DNA of 64,000 bases. Origin: Uruburuella testudinis (lineage in GTDB: Bacteria; Pseudomonadota; Gammaproteobacteria; Burkholderiales; Neisseriaceae). Positions within the stretch are counted from its first letter, which is position 1. Each line of letters begins with the position of its first letter. This document shows, in pieces, positions 8,384 to 17,337 of this stretch. Both the position numbers and the translations under genes were made by a program. The notes beneath the pieces were generated by a model. That model ran no database searches. It worked only from the letters and a program-made list of their open reading frames with translations, and had not been told where the DNA came from. Location of the stretch: the NCBI RefSeq assembly GCF_022870865.1, contig NZ_CP091508.1, positions 2,666,001-2,730,000 of the forward strand. Reading direction: 5' to 3'.

Positions 8384-9335
8384 AAAACGCAACCTGCTGC
8401 TGGCCGCGCTGCTGCTCATCGCCGCCTGCACGCTGTTTATGACTCTGAACGCCCACGGCAACTGGGGTTTTGTGCTGCCCCTGCGCGCCACCAAGCTGCT
8501 GGCGATTCTGCTGGTGGCCTACGCCATCGGCATTTCGACGCTGCTGTTCCAAACCCTGACCAACAATCCGATTCTCACGCCTTCACTGTTGGGTTTCGAC
8601 ACTCTGTATGTGTTTCTGCAAACGCTGCTGGTGCTGATATTCGGCAGCATCGGCTATGTGCAGCTCGACAGCAACTGGAAATTCGGCGCCGAATTGCTGA
8701 TTATGCTCGGCGGCTCGCTGCTGCTGTTTCAAGTATTGCTGCGCGAGGGCGGCCGCGATTTGGCGCGCATGATTTTAATCGGTGTGATTTTCGGCATTTT
8801 CTTCCGCAGCATCACCAGCCTGATGCAGCGGCTGATCGACCCGGAAGAATTTGCGGTGGTGCAGTCGGTGTCATACGCTTCGTTTAATTCATTCAACCAA
8901 AACCTGCTGCTGCCCTCGCTGATGGTGGTGTTGGCCAGTATGTTTTTTATCTGGCGCGAACGCCACCGCCTCGATGTGCACATGCTCGGGCGCGATCAAA
9001 CCATCAACCTGGGCATTCCCTACCAACGCAATATCTTGTGGATTCTGGTTTGGGTTGCCGTGCTCGTGGCCACCGCCACCGCGCTGGTGGGGCCGTTCGG
9101 CTACCCGGTCAGCTTCTTCGGGCTGCTGGTCTGCGCCCTGGCCAACCACTTCGCCGCCACACTGCACCACAGCATCCGCCTGCCGATGTCGTTTCTGATT
9201 GCCGCGCTGCTGCTGGTGGGCGGCCAAACCCTGTTTGAGCATGTATTGGGCATGCAGGCGGTGTTGAGCGTGGTGGTCGAATTTGCCGGCGGTTTAGTGT
9301 TCCTGTATTTGATTCTGCGGAAAAAACAAGCATGA
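8373..9335 (+). CDS. fetD: Siderophore ABC transporter permease FetD
   Basis: A 320-residue second FecCD-type permease, the partner of FetC. It has about nine membrane segments and family features such as TNNPILTPSLLGFD near residue 63 and VGPFGYPVSFFGLLVCALANH near residue 230, the loop equivalent to the ATPase-coupling region. The start codon lies in an uptake sequence and overlaps the fetC stop. Its TGA overlaps the ATG of the ATPase gene (ATGA). These overlaps show tight translational coupling. Confidence 0.9.
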   Translation: MPSEKRNLLLAALLLIAACTLFMTLNAHGNWGFVLPLRATKLLAILLVAYAIGISTLLFQTLTNNPILTPSLLGFDTLYVFLQTLLVLIFGSIGYVQLDSNWKFGAELLIMLGGSLLLFQVLLREGGRDLARMILIGVIFGIFFRSITSLMQRLIDPEEFAVVQSVSYASFNSFNQNLLLPSLMVVLASMFFIWRERHRLDVHMLGRDQTINLGIPYQRNILWILVWVAVLVATATALVGPFGYPVSFFGLLVCALANHFAATLHHSIRLPMSFLIAALLLVGGQTLFEHVLGMQAVLSVVVEFAGGLVFLYLILRKKQA

Positions 9336-10090
9336 TTACCATTGAAAACGTCAGCCACCAAATCGGCGGCCATCCCATTTTAAACAACATCAACCTCGAA
9401 ATTCCGGCCGGCGGCATCACCGCCCTGATCGGCCCCAACGGCGCCGGTAAATCTACCCTGCTCTCGCTGATGGCGCGGCTGCAACCGCTCTCGCAAGGCA
9501 GCATCTGCTACAACGGCCACGACATCCGCCACACACCCACCGCCGAAATGGCACGCATCATGTCGATACTCACACAGGAAAACGGCCTGCAAAGCCGCAT
9601 TTCCGTGCGCGATTTATTGATGTTCGGCCGCTACCCCTACCATCAGGGCCGCCCAAAAGCCGTCGATCACGAAATCGTGGCCAACGCCCTGCATGAATTC
9701 CAGCTTGAATCATTTGCCGCACGCTATCTCACCGAGCTCTCCGGCGGCCAGCGCCAACGCGCCATGATTGCGATGGTGTTTTGCCAAAGCACCGACTATG
9801 TGCTCTTGGATGAGCCGCTGAATAATCTCGACATGTATTACGCCCGCAACCTGATGCAGCTGTTGCGCCGCCTCACCCACGAACACCGGCGCACCACGGT
9901 GGTGGTATTGCACGACATCAACCAGGCCGCCGCCTACGCCGATCACATCATCGCCATGCAAAACGGCGAGGTCAGCTTTGCCGGCGCGCCCGACGAAGTG
10001 TTTACCCCCGCCAACATCAAAACCCTGTTCGGCATGGATGTGGCGGTGTTGGATTATGAAGGCAAAAAGCTGGTGGTGCACCACGTGTAA
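9332..10090 (+). CDS. fetE: Siderophore ABC transporter ATP-binding protein FetE
   Basis: A 252-residue ATPase of the FecE/FepC type that powers the FetC-FetD channel. Walker A GPNGAGKST is at residues 34-42, the signature LSGGQRQR near 135, Walker B YVLLDEP near 156 and the switch histidine in VVLHDINQ near 190. The start overlaps the fetD stop. The TAA stop is the first codon of a repeat element, and a perfect 18-bp uptake-sequence hairpin closes the operon. Confidence 0.93.
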   Translation: MITIENVSHQIGGHPILNNINLEIPAGGITALIGPNGAGKSTLLSLMARLQPLSQGSICYNGHDIRHTPTAEMARIMSILTQENGLQSRISVRDLLMFGRYPYHQGRPKAVDHEIVANALHEFQLESFAARYLTELSGGQRQRAMIAMVFCQSTDYVLLDEPLNNLDMYYARNLMQLLRRLTHEHRRTTVVVLHDINQAAAYADHIIAMQNGEVSFAGAPDEVFTPANIKTLFGMDVAVLDYEGKKLVVHHV

Positions 10091-10156
10091 ACCCATGCAC
10101 ACAAACAAGCTGACCGCGTTGGCCGCCTTGTTTGCTTACTTTTGTGCATGGGGTAA
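10088..10156 (+). repeat. Short copy of family-3 repeat at the fetE stop codon
   Basis: The ends TAAACCCATGCACACAAA and TTTGTGCATGGGGTAA are inverted repeats, and the interior keeps GCGTTGGCCGCCTTGTTTGCTTAC from the longer copies. It begins on the fetE stop codon. An open frame that crosses it is repeat-derived. Confidence 0.6.
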
Positions 10157-10170
10157 TCACGCCGTTAAAA

Positions 10171-10211
10171 GCCAAAGGCCGTCTGAAACTAAATTTCAGA
10201 CGGCCTTTGGC
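10171..10211 (+). terminator. fet operon terminator
   Basis: Perfect 18-bp stem (GCCAAAGGCCGTCTGAAA and its complement) with a 5-base loop, made of two extended uptake sequences. Confidence 0.85.
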
Positions 10212-10406
10212 TTTACATAAAAACACACAACACCCTAATGTTTCATCTTTTCATAATCAGCTGTTTATTATTCAAAATAAAATCAAAATCTAGATTTATA
10301 TCAAGCTACATACAACTACATTGTCATCACTTATGGCTTCTCATTCAGGCTTGCTATACAATCGGTTGTACTTTAATTTCATTTCGAATCCGCAAACGAG
10401 AACGCC
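10212..10406 (+). promoter_or_regulatory. AT-rich leader of ppc
   Basis: No gene. AT-rich sequence with a possible extended -10 TTGCTATACA at 10351-10360. No good -35 is seen at the usual spacing. A promoter for ppc is expected here. Confidence 0.35.
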
Positions 10407-13109
10407 ATGCAGCTTTATATCCTCAATAATCCCAAAGATGCGCCTTTGGCCGCCGATGCCGAATTTCTCACCGAAGCGCTGTTCAACCTGCTACAAAAAG
10501 AAACCAGCGAAGCGGTGTTAAACGCCGTGAAGATACTGCCCACCTCGGCCGACAGCAGCAAAATCATCGAAACGCTGCTGCCCGAGCTGGATGAAACGCA
10601 AACTCAAAACCTGATTCTCGCCTGCGGCCTGTTTGCGCAAATGCTCAACATCGCCGAAGACATTCACCACGAGCGCCGCCGTCAGATTCATGAACATGCC
10701 GGCCACAGCGCCGCTGCGGGCAGCCTCGCCGAAACCGTGCGCAAACTGCAAGCACGCAACATCGGCACAAACGAAGTACAACAACAGCTCGACCGCACCC
10801 ACATCGCCGCCGTGCTCACCGCCCACCCCACCGAAGTGCAGCGCCAGGCCACGCTTAATTTCCACCGCCGCATCCGCGCACTGCTGCCGCAACGAGAACA
10901 TTGCGCCACAGAAGAAGCGCTGGCCGAATTGCGCCGCGAAGTGGAAGCCACGCTGCTGGCACTGTGGCAAACCAGCGAAACCCGTCATTTTAAAATTACC
11001 GTGAAAGATGAAATCAACAACGGCGTATCGATTTTCCCGCTCAGCTTTTTCCAAGCACTGCCCAAACTCTACCGCAGCATCGAGCACCAGTTTCAGACGG
11101 CCTGGCCGGATATCGAAGTGCCCGACATCCTGCAAGTGGGCGGCTGGATCGGCGGCGACCGCGACGGCAACCCTTTTGTTTCTGCCGAAACCCTGCGCCA
11201 TGCGTTTACCCGCCATGCCGACACCGTGTTTCACTATTACCGCAAGCAATTGGGCGAGCTGTATCAGGATTTGCCGCTTTCCATCCGCCGCGTAAACGTG
11301 AACGAAGATGTGCTGCACCTCGCCGCCCAGTCTCCCGACACCGAAATCGCCCATGAAGAAGAGCCTTACCGCCGCGCCACCGCCTATATCATGGCACGCC
11401 TGATCGGCAAAGGCCGCCAAATCGGCCTCACGCTCGGCTGCCGCTTCGGCCTGCTTGAGCCTTATCCCGATGCCGAAAGCTTTATCGCCGATCTGAAAAC
11501 CATGCAGCAATCACTGCGCGACAACGGCAGCGGGGCGCTGGCGCAAGCACGCCTGGCCGACATCATCCGCACCGCATCGGTGTTCGGCTTTTTCCTGATG
11601 CCGCTCGATTTGCGCCAACACGGCGGCAAACATGCCGAAGTGGTGGCCGAATTGTTTCAACAGGCCGGCCTCGAAGATTATTCCGCCCTTTCCGAACCGC
11701 AAAAACAGGCCGCCCTGCTGCGCGAACTACAAAACCGGCGCCCGCTCTACAACCGCTATATCCACTACAGCGATGCCGCCGAACACGAGCTGGCCATATT
11801 CAACGAAGCGCGCAAAATCAAAGACGAATTGGGCGAAAACGCCATCAGCCAAAGCATCATTTCCAATGCCGAAAATGCCAGCGACCTGTTGGCGTTGGCG
11901 CTGCTGCTGAAAGAAAGCGGCCTGCTGGTCTGGGAAAACGGCAAGCCCAAAAGCCGCCTGAACATTGTGCCGCTGTTTGAAACCATCGAAGCGCTGGAAA
12001 ACGCCTGCCCGGTGATGGAAACCATGTTTTCCCTGCCCTGGTATCGTGACTTGCTCGCCGGCCGCGACAACATTCAGGAAATCATGCTCGGCTATTCCGA
12101 TTCCAACAAAGACGGCGGCTACGTCAGCAGCTCATGGGGGCTGTATCAGGCCGAATCGGGGCTGGTGGCGCTGTTCAAACGCCACAATGTGCGCATGCGT
12201 CTGTTTCACGGCCGCGGCGGCAGCGTCGGTCGCGGCGGCGGCCCCTCTTATCAGGCCATCATCGCCCAACCCGCCGGCAGCGTGGCCGGGCAGATCCGCA
12301 TCACCGAGCAAGGCGAAGTGATTACCGCCAAATATGCCGATGCCGGCAACGCCCGCCGCAATCTGGAAACACTGGTAGCGGCCACGCTGGAAGCCAGCCT
12401 GCTGGCCGAACAGCAAGACCCCGACCCCGCGCTGATGCAGGCGCTGTCCGACAGCGCGTTTGCCCATTACCGCAAGCTGATTACCCACCCCGATTTCATC
12501 GACTATTTCCTGCAAACCAGCCCGATTCAGGAAATCGCCACCCTCAACCTCGGCAGCCGCCCCGCCAGCCGCAAAACGCTGGCGCGGATTCAAGATTTGC
12601 GCGCCATTCCGTGGGTATTTTCCTGGATGCAAAACCGGCTGATGCTGCCGGCCTGGTATGGTTTCGGCAGTGCGGTAGAAACCTTGTGCGCCGATGACAA
12701 AGGCCGTCTGAAAGCCTTACAGACTCATGCGCAAAATAACCCCTTCTTCCAAGCCATGCTGTCGAATATGGAGCAGGTAATGGCGAAAACCGACCTCACC
12801 CTGGCCGAACACTATGCCGGCCTGAGCGAATCGCCCGAACAAGCCGCTGAGATTTTCAACATGATAAAAGCAGAATACCTGAAAAGCCGCAGCGCCCTGC
12901 TCAATATTCTGCAAACCGAAGAATTGCTCAGCAACAACCGCACCCTCGCCCGCTCGCTGGCTTTGCGCATTCCCTACCTCAACGCGCTGGGCAGCCTGCA
13001 AGTGGCGCTGCTCAAGGCCTTGCGCAAAGATCCGGAAAACCCGCATCTGCTGCAAATGGTGCACCTCACCATTAACGGCGTGGCACAAGGTTTGCGCAAT
13101 ACCGGTTAA
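10407..13109 (+). CDS. ppc: Phosphoenolpyruvate carboxylase
   Basis: A 900-residue enzyme that carboxylates phosphoenolpyruvate to oxaloacetate to refill the TCA cycle. The catalytic His motif [10 protein letters not shown] is near residue 139, [13 protein letters not shown] near 246, [16 protein letters not shown] near 560, the glycine-rich loop [14 protein letters not shown] near 597, and the conserved C-terminus ends NTG. Length agrees with bacterial PEPC (about 880-900). One uptake sequence in the middle encodes FQTAWP. It stands alone: a strong hairpin closes the fet operon before it, and its TAA stop is the start of a family-1 repeat. Confidence 0.97.
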   Translation: MQLYILNNPKDAPLAADAEFLTEALFNLLQKETSEAVLNAVKILPTSADSSKIIETLLPELDETQTQNLILACGLFAQMLNIAEDIHHERRRQIHEHAGHSAAAGSLAETVRKLQARNIGTNEVQQQLDRTHIAAVLTAHPTEVQRQATLNFHRRIRALLPQREHCATEEALAELRREVEATLLALWQTSETRHFKITVKDEINNGVSIFPLSFFQALPKLYRSIEHQFQTAWPDIEVPDILQVGGWIGGDRDGNPFVSAETLRHAFTRHADTVFHYYRKQLGELYQDLPLSIRRVNVNEDVLHLAAQSPDTEIAHEEEPYRRATAYIMARLIGKGRQIGLTLGCRFGLLEPYPDAESFIADLKTMQQSLRDNGSGALAQARLADIIRTASVFGFFLMPLDLRQHGGKHAEVVAELFQQAGLEDYSALSEPQKQAALLRELQNRRPLYNRYIHYSDAAEHELAIFNEARKIKDELGENAISQSIISNAENASDLLALALLLKESGLLVWENGKPKSRLNIVPLFETIEALENACPVMETMFSLPWYRDLLAGRDNIQEIMLGYSDSNKDGGYVSSSWGLYQAESGLVALFKRHNVRMRLFHGRGGSVGRGGGPSYQAIIAQPAGSVAGQIRITEQGEVITAKYADAGNARRNLETLVAATLEASLLAEQQDPDPALMQALSDSAFAHYRKLITHPDFIDYFLQTSPIQEIATLNLGSRPASRKTLARIQDLRAIPWVFSWMQNRLMLPAWYGFGSAVETLCADDKGRLKALQTHAQNNPFFQAMLSNMEQVMAKTDLTLAEHYAGLSESPEQAAEIFNMIKAEYLKSRSALLNILQTEELLSNNRTLARSLALRIPYLNALGSLQVALLKALRKDPENPHLLQMVHLTINGVAQGLRNTG

Positions 13110-13236
13110 GGTGTCCTGCCCATTCGCTTATGAGGGGATTTTTGCCTGTAGAAATGCAGATGCAAGGCAAAAAACGCAGCAGATGTGTTTTCAGGAGCAA
13201 AATACACCCGCAAATCGAATGATTAGGATGCCCCAA
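13106..13236 (+). repeat. CTAGGGT element, family 1, at the ppc stop codon
   Basis: About 130 bases. The left end TTAAGGTGTCCTGCCCATTCG contains the ppc stop codon and the right end is ATTAGGATGCCCCAA. The body keeps ATGCAGATGCAAGGCAAAAAACGCAG and GTTTTCAGGAGCAAAA; the central hairpin is deleted. Confidence 0.7.
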
Positions 13237-13257
13237 TACTGCTCCGACAAGCAAACG

Positions 13258-13290
13258 AGGCCGTCTGAACGCTTTCAGACGGCCTTTTTT
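13258..13290 (+). terminator. Uptake-sequence terminator downstream of ppc
   Basis: AGGCCGTCTGAA, a 4-base loop, TTCAGACGGCCT, then a run of T. Confidence 0.85.
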
Positions 13291-13381
13291 CAGATCACAA
13301 CCATTCCGATTATCTTAATATTTCAAAATCTTAGCAGGCCAAACCTGCTTTACACACAAGCAGCGCAACACCGCAGAAGAA

Positions 13382-13410
13382 TTAAGTTAGACAACGATAT
13401 CTGCTATACT
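13382..13410 (+). promoter_or_regulatory. Candidate promoter of the MetE-like gene
   Basis: Extended -10 TGCTATACT (13402-13410), with a weak -35 TTAAGT 17 bases upstream of the hexamer. It lies 43 bases before the start codon. The rest of 13291-13453 shows nothing else. Confidence 0.45.
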
Positions 13411-13453
13411 TGCGCCGACAACAAAACCCGCAAATCATGATAAGGATAACGCC

Positions 13454-14602
13454 ATGAGCCAGCTGTTCCCCCATGCCCGACCACGCACCCGCGCGCCCTA
13501 CCGCTTTGACATTGTCGGCAGCTTCCTGCGCCCCCAAACGCTCAAGCAAGCCCGCCGCCAATGCGCCTGCGGCGAATGCAGCGCTGACGAGCTGCACAGC
13601 GTGGAAAACGCTGAAATCCGCAAATTGATCGACAACCAAAAACAAGTCGGCCTGCCCGCGGTAACCGACGGCGAATTCCGCCGCACGTGGTGGCATCTCG
13701 ACTTTTTGTTTGAGCTTATCGGCGTAGAGCTGGAAGACACCGAAACCTATTCCACCCAGTTTAAAGCCCACATGCACCGCCCGGTTACCCTCAAAATCAT
13801 CGATAAAATCGAATGGCCGAGCGTGCACCCCTTCCTCGAACACTACCGCGCCCTGCACGCCGAAGCCGACGGCTATCCGGTGAAATTCACCATTCCCTCG
13901 CCCAGCATGCTGCACCTGATTACCTGCGTGCGCACCCCCAATCCGCAGTTAATCGAGCGTTATACCGGCCAAAACGACGTATTGCTGGCCGACATCACCG
14001 CTGCCTATATTCAAGCGGTCAAAGCATTCTATGATTTGGGCTGCCGCAACCTGCAACTGGACGACACCTCTTGGGGCGAATTCTGCTCCGAAGAAAAACG
14101 CGCCCTCTATGCCTCGCAAGGCATTGATGTCGACCAAACCGCCCGCGATTATGTGAAAATGCTCAACGACATCCGTGCCGCCGCCCCCGCCGACATGGCC
14201 ATCACCATGCACATCTGCCGCGGCAACTTCCGCTCTACCTGGTTTTCCAGCGGCGGCTACGAGCCTGTTGCCGAAATCCTGTTCGGCGGCTGCCATGTCG
14301 ACGGTTTTTACCTCGAATACGACAGCGACCGCGCCGGCGACTTCAAACCGCTGCGCTTTATTAAAGACCAGCAAGTGGTATTGGGTCTGGTTACCTCCAA
14401 ATCAGGCGAATTGGAAGATAAAAACGAAATCATCGCGCGCATTCAAGAAGCCACGCAATATGTCGACATCAACCAACTCTGCCTCAGCCCGCAATGCGGC
14501 TTTGCATCCACCGAAGAGGGCAATGTGCTGAGCGAAGAAGAACAATGGCAGAAACTGGCCTTTATCCGCGACATCGCCGAAGAAGTTTGGGGCGGCGCCT
14601 GA
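13454..14602 (+). CDS. MetE C-terminal-domain methyltransferase (YxjG/YxjH-like)
   Basis: A 382-residue stand-alone version of the catalytic half of cobalamin-independent methionine synthase. Such proteins are annotated as 5-methyltetrahydropteroyltriglutamate-homocysteine methyltransferase-like. It starts RFDIVGSFLRP, as in the family. QLDDTSWGEF is near residue 200. The zinc-site residues are plausibly His and Cys in MHICRGNFRSTW (~residue 253) and Cys in LSPQCGFAS (~residue 348). It lacks the N-terminal half found in full MetE. The ribosome-binding site AAGGAT is good. The methyl donor is uncertain; methionine formation is inferred from the family. Confidence 0.85.
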   Translation: MSQLFPHARPRTRAPYRFDIVGSFLRPQTLKQARRQCACGECSADELHSVENAEIRKLIDNQKQVGLPAVTDGEFRRTWWHLDFLFELIGVELEDTETYSTQFKAHMHRPVTLKIIDKIEWPSVHPFLEHYRALHAEADGYPVKFTIPSPSMLHLITCVRTPNPQLIERYTGQNDVLLADITAAYIQAVKAFYDLGCRNLQLDDTSWGEFCSEEKRALYASQGIDVDQTARDYVKMLNDIRAAAPADMAITMHICRGNFRSTWFSSGGYEPVAEILFGGCHVDGFYLEYDSDRAGDFKPLRFIKDQQVVLGLVTSKSGELEDKNEIIARIQEATQYVDINQLCLSPQCGFASTEEGNVLSEEEQWQKLAFIRDIAEEVWGGA

Positions 14603-14615
14603 AAATAGTATTGTC

Positions 14616-14650
14616 AGGCCGTCTGAAAGCATTTTCTTTCAGACGGCCTT
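14616..14650 (+). terminator. Uptake-sequence terminator
   Basis: Facing uptake sequences (AGGCCGTCTGAAAG/CTTTCAGACGGCCT) around a short loop, just after the MetE-like gene. Confidence 0.8.
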
Positions 14651-14758
14651 TGCATGCGCCGAGTTTTCGTGAGCAGAACCCACGCGATACCCTATAGGCC
14701 GGCTGCTTGAACCCGACATTTTTCAGATGGCTAAAATGATTTGGAATAATAGCCTATC

Positions 14759-14863
14759 AAACTGACTATTCATAAGTCATCATCTTTTTTGCGCCCAAAG
14801 CACATCTGCTGCGTTTGCAGGGGCAAAAAGCACCCATAAATCGAATGGTCAGGATACCCTAGG
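14759..14863 (+). repeat. CTAGGGT element, family 1, degenerate copy
   Basis: The right half is well kept (ATCTGCTGCGTTTGCAGGGGCAAAA and AATGGTCAGGATACCCTAG). The left half is eroded, with ACTATTCATAAG in place of ACCATTCGTTTATGAG. The rest of the 14651-14963 gap shows no gene. Confidence 0.6.
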
Positions 14864-14963
14864 ATTTGACTTACATTAAACCCATGAAATAAAGTTGCAC
14901 ATCATCAGCATGTTTCGTTTATGCTGATAGCCATTTGATGCACCAAATTCCGAAAGACGGTTT

Positions 14964-16148
14964 ATGAATCTACACAGCGATATCATCATCGTCGGCGCCG
15001 GCCCCGCCGGGCTGAGCTTTGCCGCCGAATTGGCCGGCAGTGGCCTTTCCGTGACCCTTATCGAAAAGCACCCGCTCGCCACTCTGCAAAACCCGCCCTA
15101 CGACGGCCGCGAAATCGCGCTGACCCACGTTTCGCGCGAAACCATGCAGCGGCTGGGTATATGGCAGCGCATTCCCGCCGATGAAATCTACCCCCTTCGC
15201 GATGCCAAAGTGCTCAACGGCCAATCGTCTTACCAGCTGCACTTTCCGCCGCCCACCCAAGCGCTGGGCGGCCCGGCCGACTGCCTCGGATTTTTGGTGT
15301 CTAACCACAACATCCGCAAAGCCGCCTATGAAGCTGTGGCCGAATTGGATAATGTTACCCTGCTGTGCGACACCGGAGTGGCCGCCGCACAAACCGATCT
15401 GCAACAAGCCTGCGTAACCCTAGACAACGGCAACACCCTCAACGCCCGCCTGCTGATTGCCGCCGACAGCCGTTTCTCGCAAACCCGCCGCCAACTCGGC
15501 ATTGCCTGCGACATGCACGATTACAGCCGCACCATGTTTGTCTGCCGCATGAAGCACACCCTCTCCAACCGGCACACTGCCTACGAATGCTTCCACTATG
15601 GCCGCACCATCGCCCTCTTGCCACTGGAAGAACATCTCACCAACACTGTAATCACCGTCGACAGCGACAAAGCCGCCGAAATCGAAGCCATGAGCCCCGA
15701 AGCACTGGCCGCCAGCGTGCAGCAGCAGCTTGAAGGCCGCCTCGGCGAAATGGAACTCGTCAGCAGCATCCACGCCTATCCGCTGGTGGGCATGATTGCC
15801 GCGCGCTTCTACGGCACCCGCTGCGCACTGGTCGGCGATGCTGCCGTGGGCATGCACCCGGTGACCGCCCACGGCTTCAACCTCGGCCTCGCCAGCGCCG
15901 ATATTCTGGCCAAACTGGTGCTGGAAGCCGAACGCAACGGCAAAGACATCGGCGCACAAAGCCTGCTGTCGCAATACGACACCAAACACATGCTGCATGC
16001 CAAACCGCTCTACCACGGCACCAATATGTTGCTCAAACTCTTCACCGACGAAACCCCGCCCGCCAAACTGCTGCGCAACGTGGTGCTGCGCGTGAGCAAC
16101 AACCTGCCGCCGCTGAAAAAACTGATTACCAAACAACTGACCGGCTAA
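14964..16148 (+). CDS. ubiM: Ubiquinone biosynthesis FAD hydroxylase UbiM
   Basis: A 394-residue flavoprotein monooxygenase of the UbiH/UbiF/VisC family. In Neisseria the UbiM member of this family hydroxylates several ring positions during ubiquinone synthesis. The N-terminal dinucleotide-binding motif DIIIVGAGPAGLSFAAEL is at residues 6-23. The second FAD motif GTRCALVGDAAVGMHPVTAHGFNLGL is near residue 285, the UbiH-family signature, with the first half of the protein matching DGREIALTHVSRETMQRLGIW. It stands alone, with repeats on both sides. UbiH or UbiF assignment cannot be ruled out from motifs alone. Confidence 0.85.
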   Translation: MNLHSDIIIVGAGPAGLSFAAELAGSGLSVTLIEKHPLATLQNPPYDGREIALTHVSRETMQRLGIWQRIPADEIYPLRDAKVLNGQSSYQLHFPPPTQALGGPADCLGFLVSNHNIRKAAYEAVAELDNVTLLCDTGVAAAQTDLQQACVTLDNGNTLNARLLIAADSRFSQTRRQLGIACDMHDYSRTMFVCRMKHTLSNRHTAYECFHYGRTIALLPLEEHLTNTVITVDSDKAAEIEAMSPEALAASVQQQLEGRLGEMELVSSIHAYPLVGMIAARFYGTRCALVGDAAVGMHPVTAHGFNLGLASADILAKLVLEAERNGKDIGAQSLLSQYDTKHMLHAKPLYHGTNMLLKLFTDETPPAKLLRNVVLRVSNNLPPLKKLITKQLTG

Positions 16149-16180
16149 GGTGTTCCGGCCATCCGATTCTCTAGGGTATC

Positions 16181-16346
16181 CTAGGGTGTCCGGACAATTT
16201 GTTTATGAGGAGATTTTTGCCCCTGAAAATGCAGATGCCAGGCAAAAAACGCAGCAAGATTGGACATCTTGCGAGGCTTTTTAACGCAGCAGATGCGTTT
16301 TCAGGGGCAAAAAGCACCCGTAAATCGAATTGTTCGGACACCCTAG
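16181..16346 (+). repeat. CTAGGGT element, family 1, best-preserved copy
   Basis: 166 bases with inverted ends CTAGGGTGTCCGGACAAT and ATTGTTCGGACACCCTAG. The body folds back on itself: TTTTGCCCCTGAAAATGCA with TGCGTTTTCAGGGGCAAAA, around a GCAAGATtggacATCTTGC hairpin. A second left-end fragment, starting on the ubiM stop codon, lies at 16145-16180. Confidence 0.8.
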
Positions 16347-16359
16347 CCATACAGCCAAT

Positions 16360-16396
16360 AAAGGCCGTCTGAAACACAAATTTTCAGACGGCCTTT
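16360..16396 (+). terminator. Uptake-sequence terminator downstream of ubiM
   Basis: AAAGGCCGTCTGAAA and TTTCAGACGGCCTTT form a perfect stem. Confidence 0.8.
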
Positions 16397-16425
16397 AACT
16401 GATTACACTCGGCCACAAAGCAAAC

Positions 16426-16480
16426 GTAGTCACTGTATTTGCACCCCCATCGGGCAAAAATACAGTGACTACAGGGGGTG
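16426..16480. other. Nested inverted repeats with pseudoknot potential
   Basis: A perfect 15-bp pair (16426-16440 with 16458-16472, GTAGTCACTGTATTT) interleaves with a 7-bp pair (CACCCCC at 16442-16448 with GGGGGTG at 16474-16480). The order A-B-A'-B' is that of an H-type pseudoknot, or of two alternative hairpins. No gene is seen here. Confidence 0.5.
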
Positions 16481-16517
16481 TATCGCATGGGTTCTACTCA
16501 CCAAACCCTGCGCATGC

Positions 16518-16554
16518 AAAGGCCGTCTGAAAACATTTTCTTTCAGACGGCCTT
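16518..16554. terminator. Uptake-sequence inverted pair
   Basis: Facing uptake sequences with a short loop, in a gene-free stretch between ubiM and aceA. Confidence 0.6.
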
Positions 16555-17337
16555 ATATATTCAAGCCCTAAACAAGGGGCATTTCTCACGGTATCTTGAG
16601 CCAATCAGTAGCTCGCATCCCATCGTAAGGCTGATAGCCTCTTTAACTTAAAGTTGTAGGGGCTTTAATTATGCCAAACGAAATCGAACAAATCTTTTCA
16701 ATCTCAACAAAATTCAAACGGGTGGAAGTCAGAAAACATTCGATCTTACCGTTATCGAGAGAAGTCATTTTCCATAAAAATAACCGCCTTGCTTGTTTGC
16801 AGAATAATGCCTATTCACAAAAGTCAGCTAACCAGGCGGCGGGTCGAAGACAGCAAAGCTAGGGTCCTGACCATTCAGAATGATTCAGATTTGATGTGCT
16901 AAAAGTACAGATGCCAGGCAAAAAATGCAGCAAGATTGGGCAGCTTGCGAGGTTTTTTAACGCAGCAGATACGTTTTCAGGGGCAAAATACACCTATAAA
17001 TCAAATGGTCAGGATACCCTAATACGAAGCCGGTTAGCTTGGTGCTTCAGCGCCTTAGCGAAACCTGCTCTTTGGGCACAGGCGAGTCAACGCGGTTAGA
17101 TTACTTTTGTGAACGGAATTTCTTTTGTGAACGGCATACGCAGCGGGCGCAAAAAAAGGGGCAACCCCGAAGGATTGCCCTAAATACCTCAAATCAGAGA
17201 TTTACGCTTCACAAACAATACAGGCTTGCGCCTGTCTTTATCCACACGGCTCAACTCCATGCAGATAAAGGCGGTAAGGTTTCAGACGGCCTTATTATGA
17301 AGGCGGAAGCGTTGCGGCCGTCTGAAACCGTGTCGGG
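16555..17337. other. Gene-poor spacer between ubiM and aceA
   Basis: A 63-codon open frame at 16671-16862 has a possible ribosome-binding site, but its C-terminal third is made of a reversed fragment of the family-3 repeat (16811-16852), so it may be a broken gene end. A family-1 element follows at 16859-17022. The stretch 17040-17115 looks like an eroded family-3 copy (GGTTAGATTACTTTTGTGAACGG). Two single uptake sequences lie at about 17279 and 17315. No secure gene. Confidence 0.5.
16859..17022 (+). repeat. CTAGGGT element, family 1
   Basis: About 164 bases, from CTAGGGTCCTGACCATTC to AAATGGTCAGGATACCCTAA. The body and central hairpin (GCAAGattgggcagCTTGC) are kept, and the left fold-back arm has diverged. 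Confidence 0.7.

Noticed and set aside
7409..9335. Vitamin B12 or hydroxamate importer instead of catecholate siderophore importer
   Set aside because: The permease family alone cannot decide, but the neighbouring FetA-like receptor, FetB-type binding protein and IroE-like esterase favour a catecholate.
16671..16862. A 63-codon open frame as a real gene
   Set aside because: Its last third is a reversed fragment of a dispersed repeat and no family is recognised. It is mentioned only within the spacer entry.
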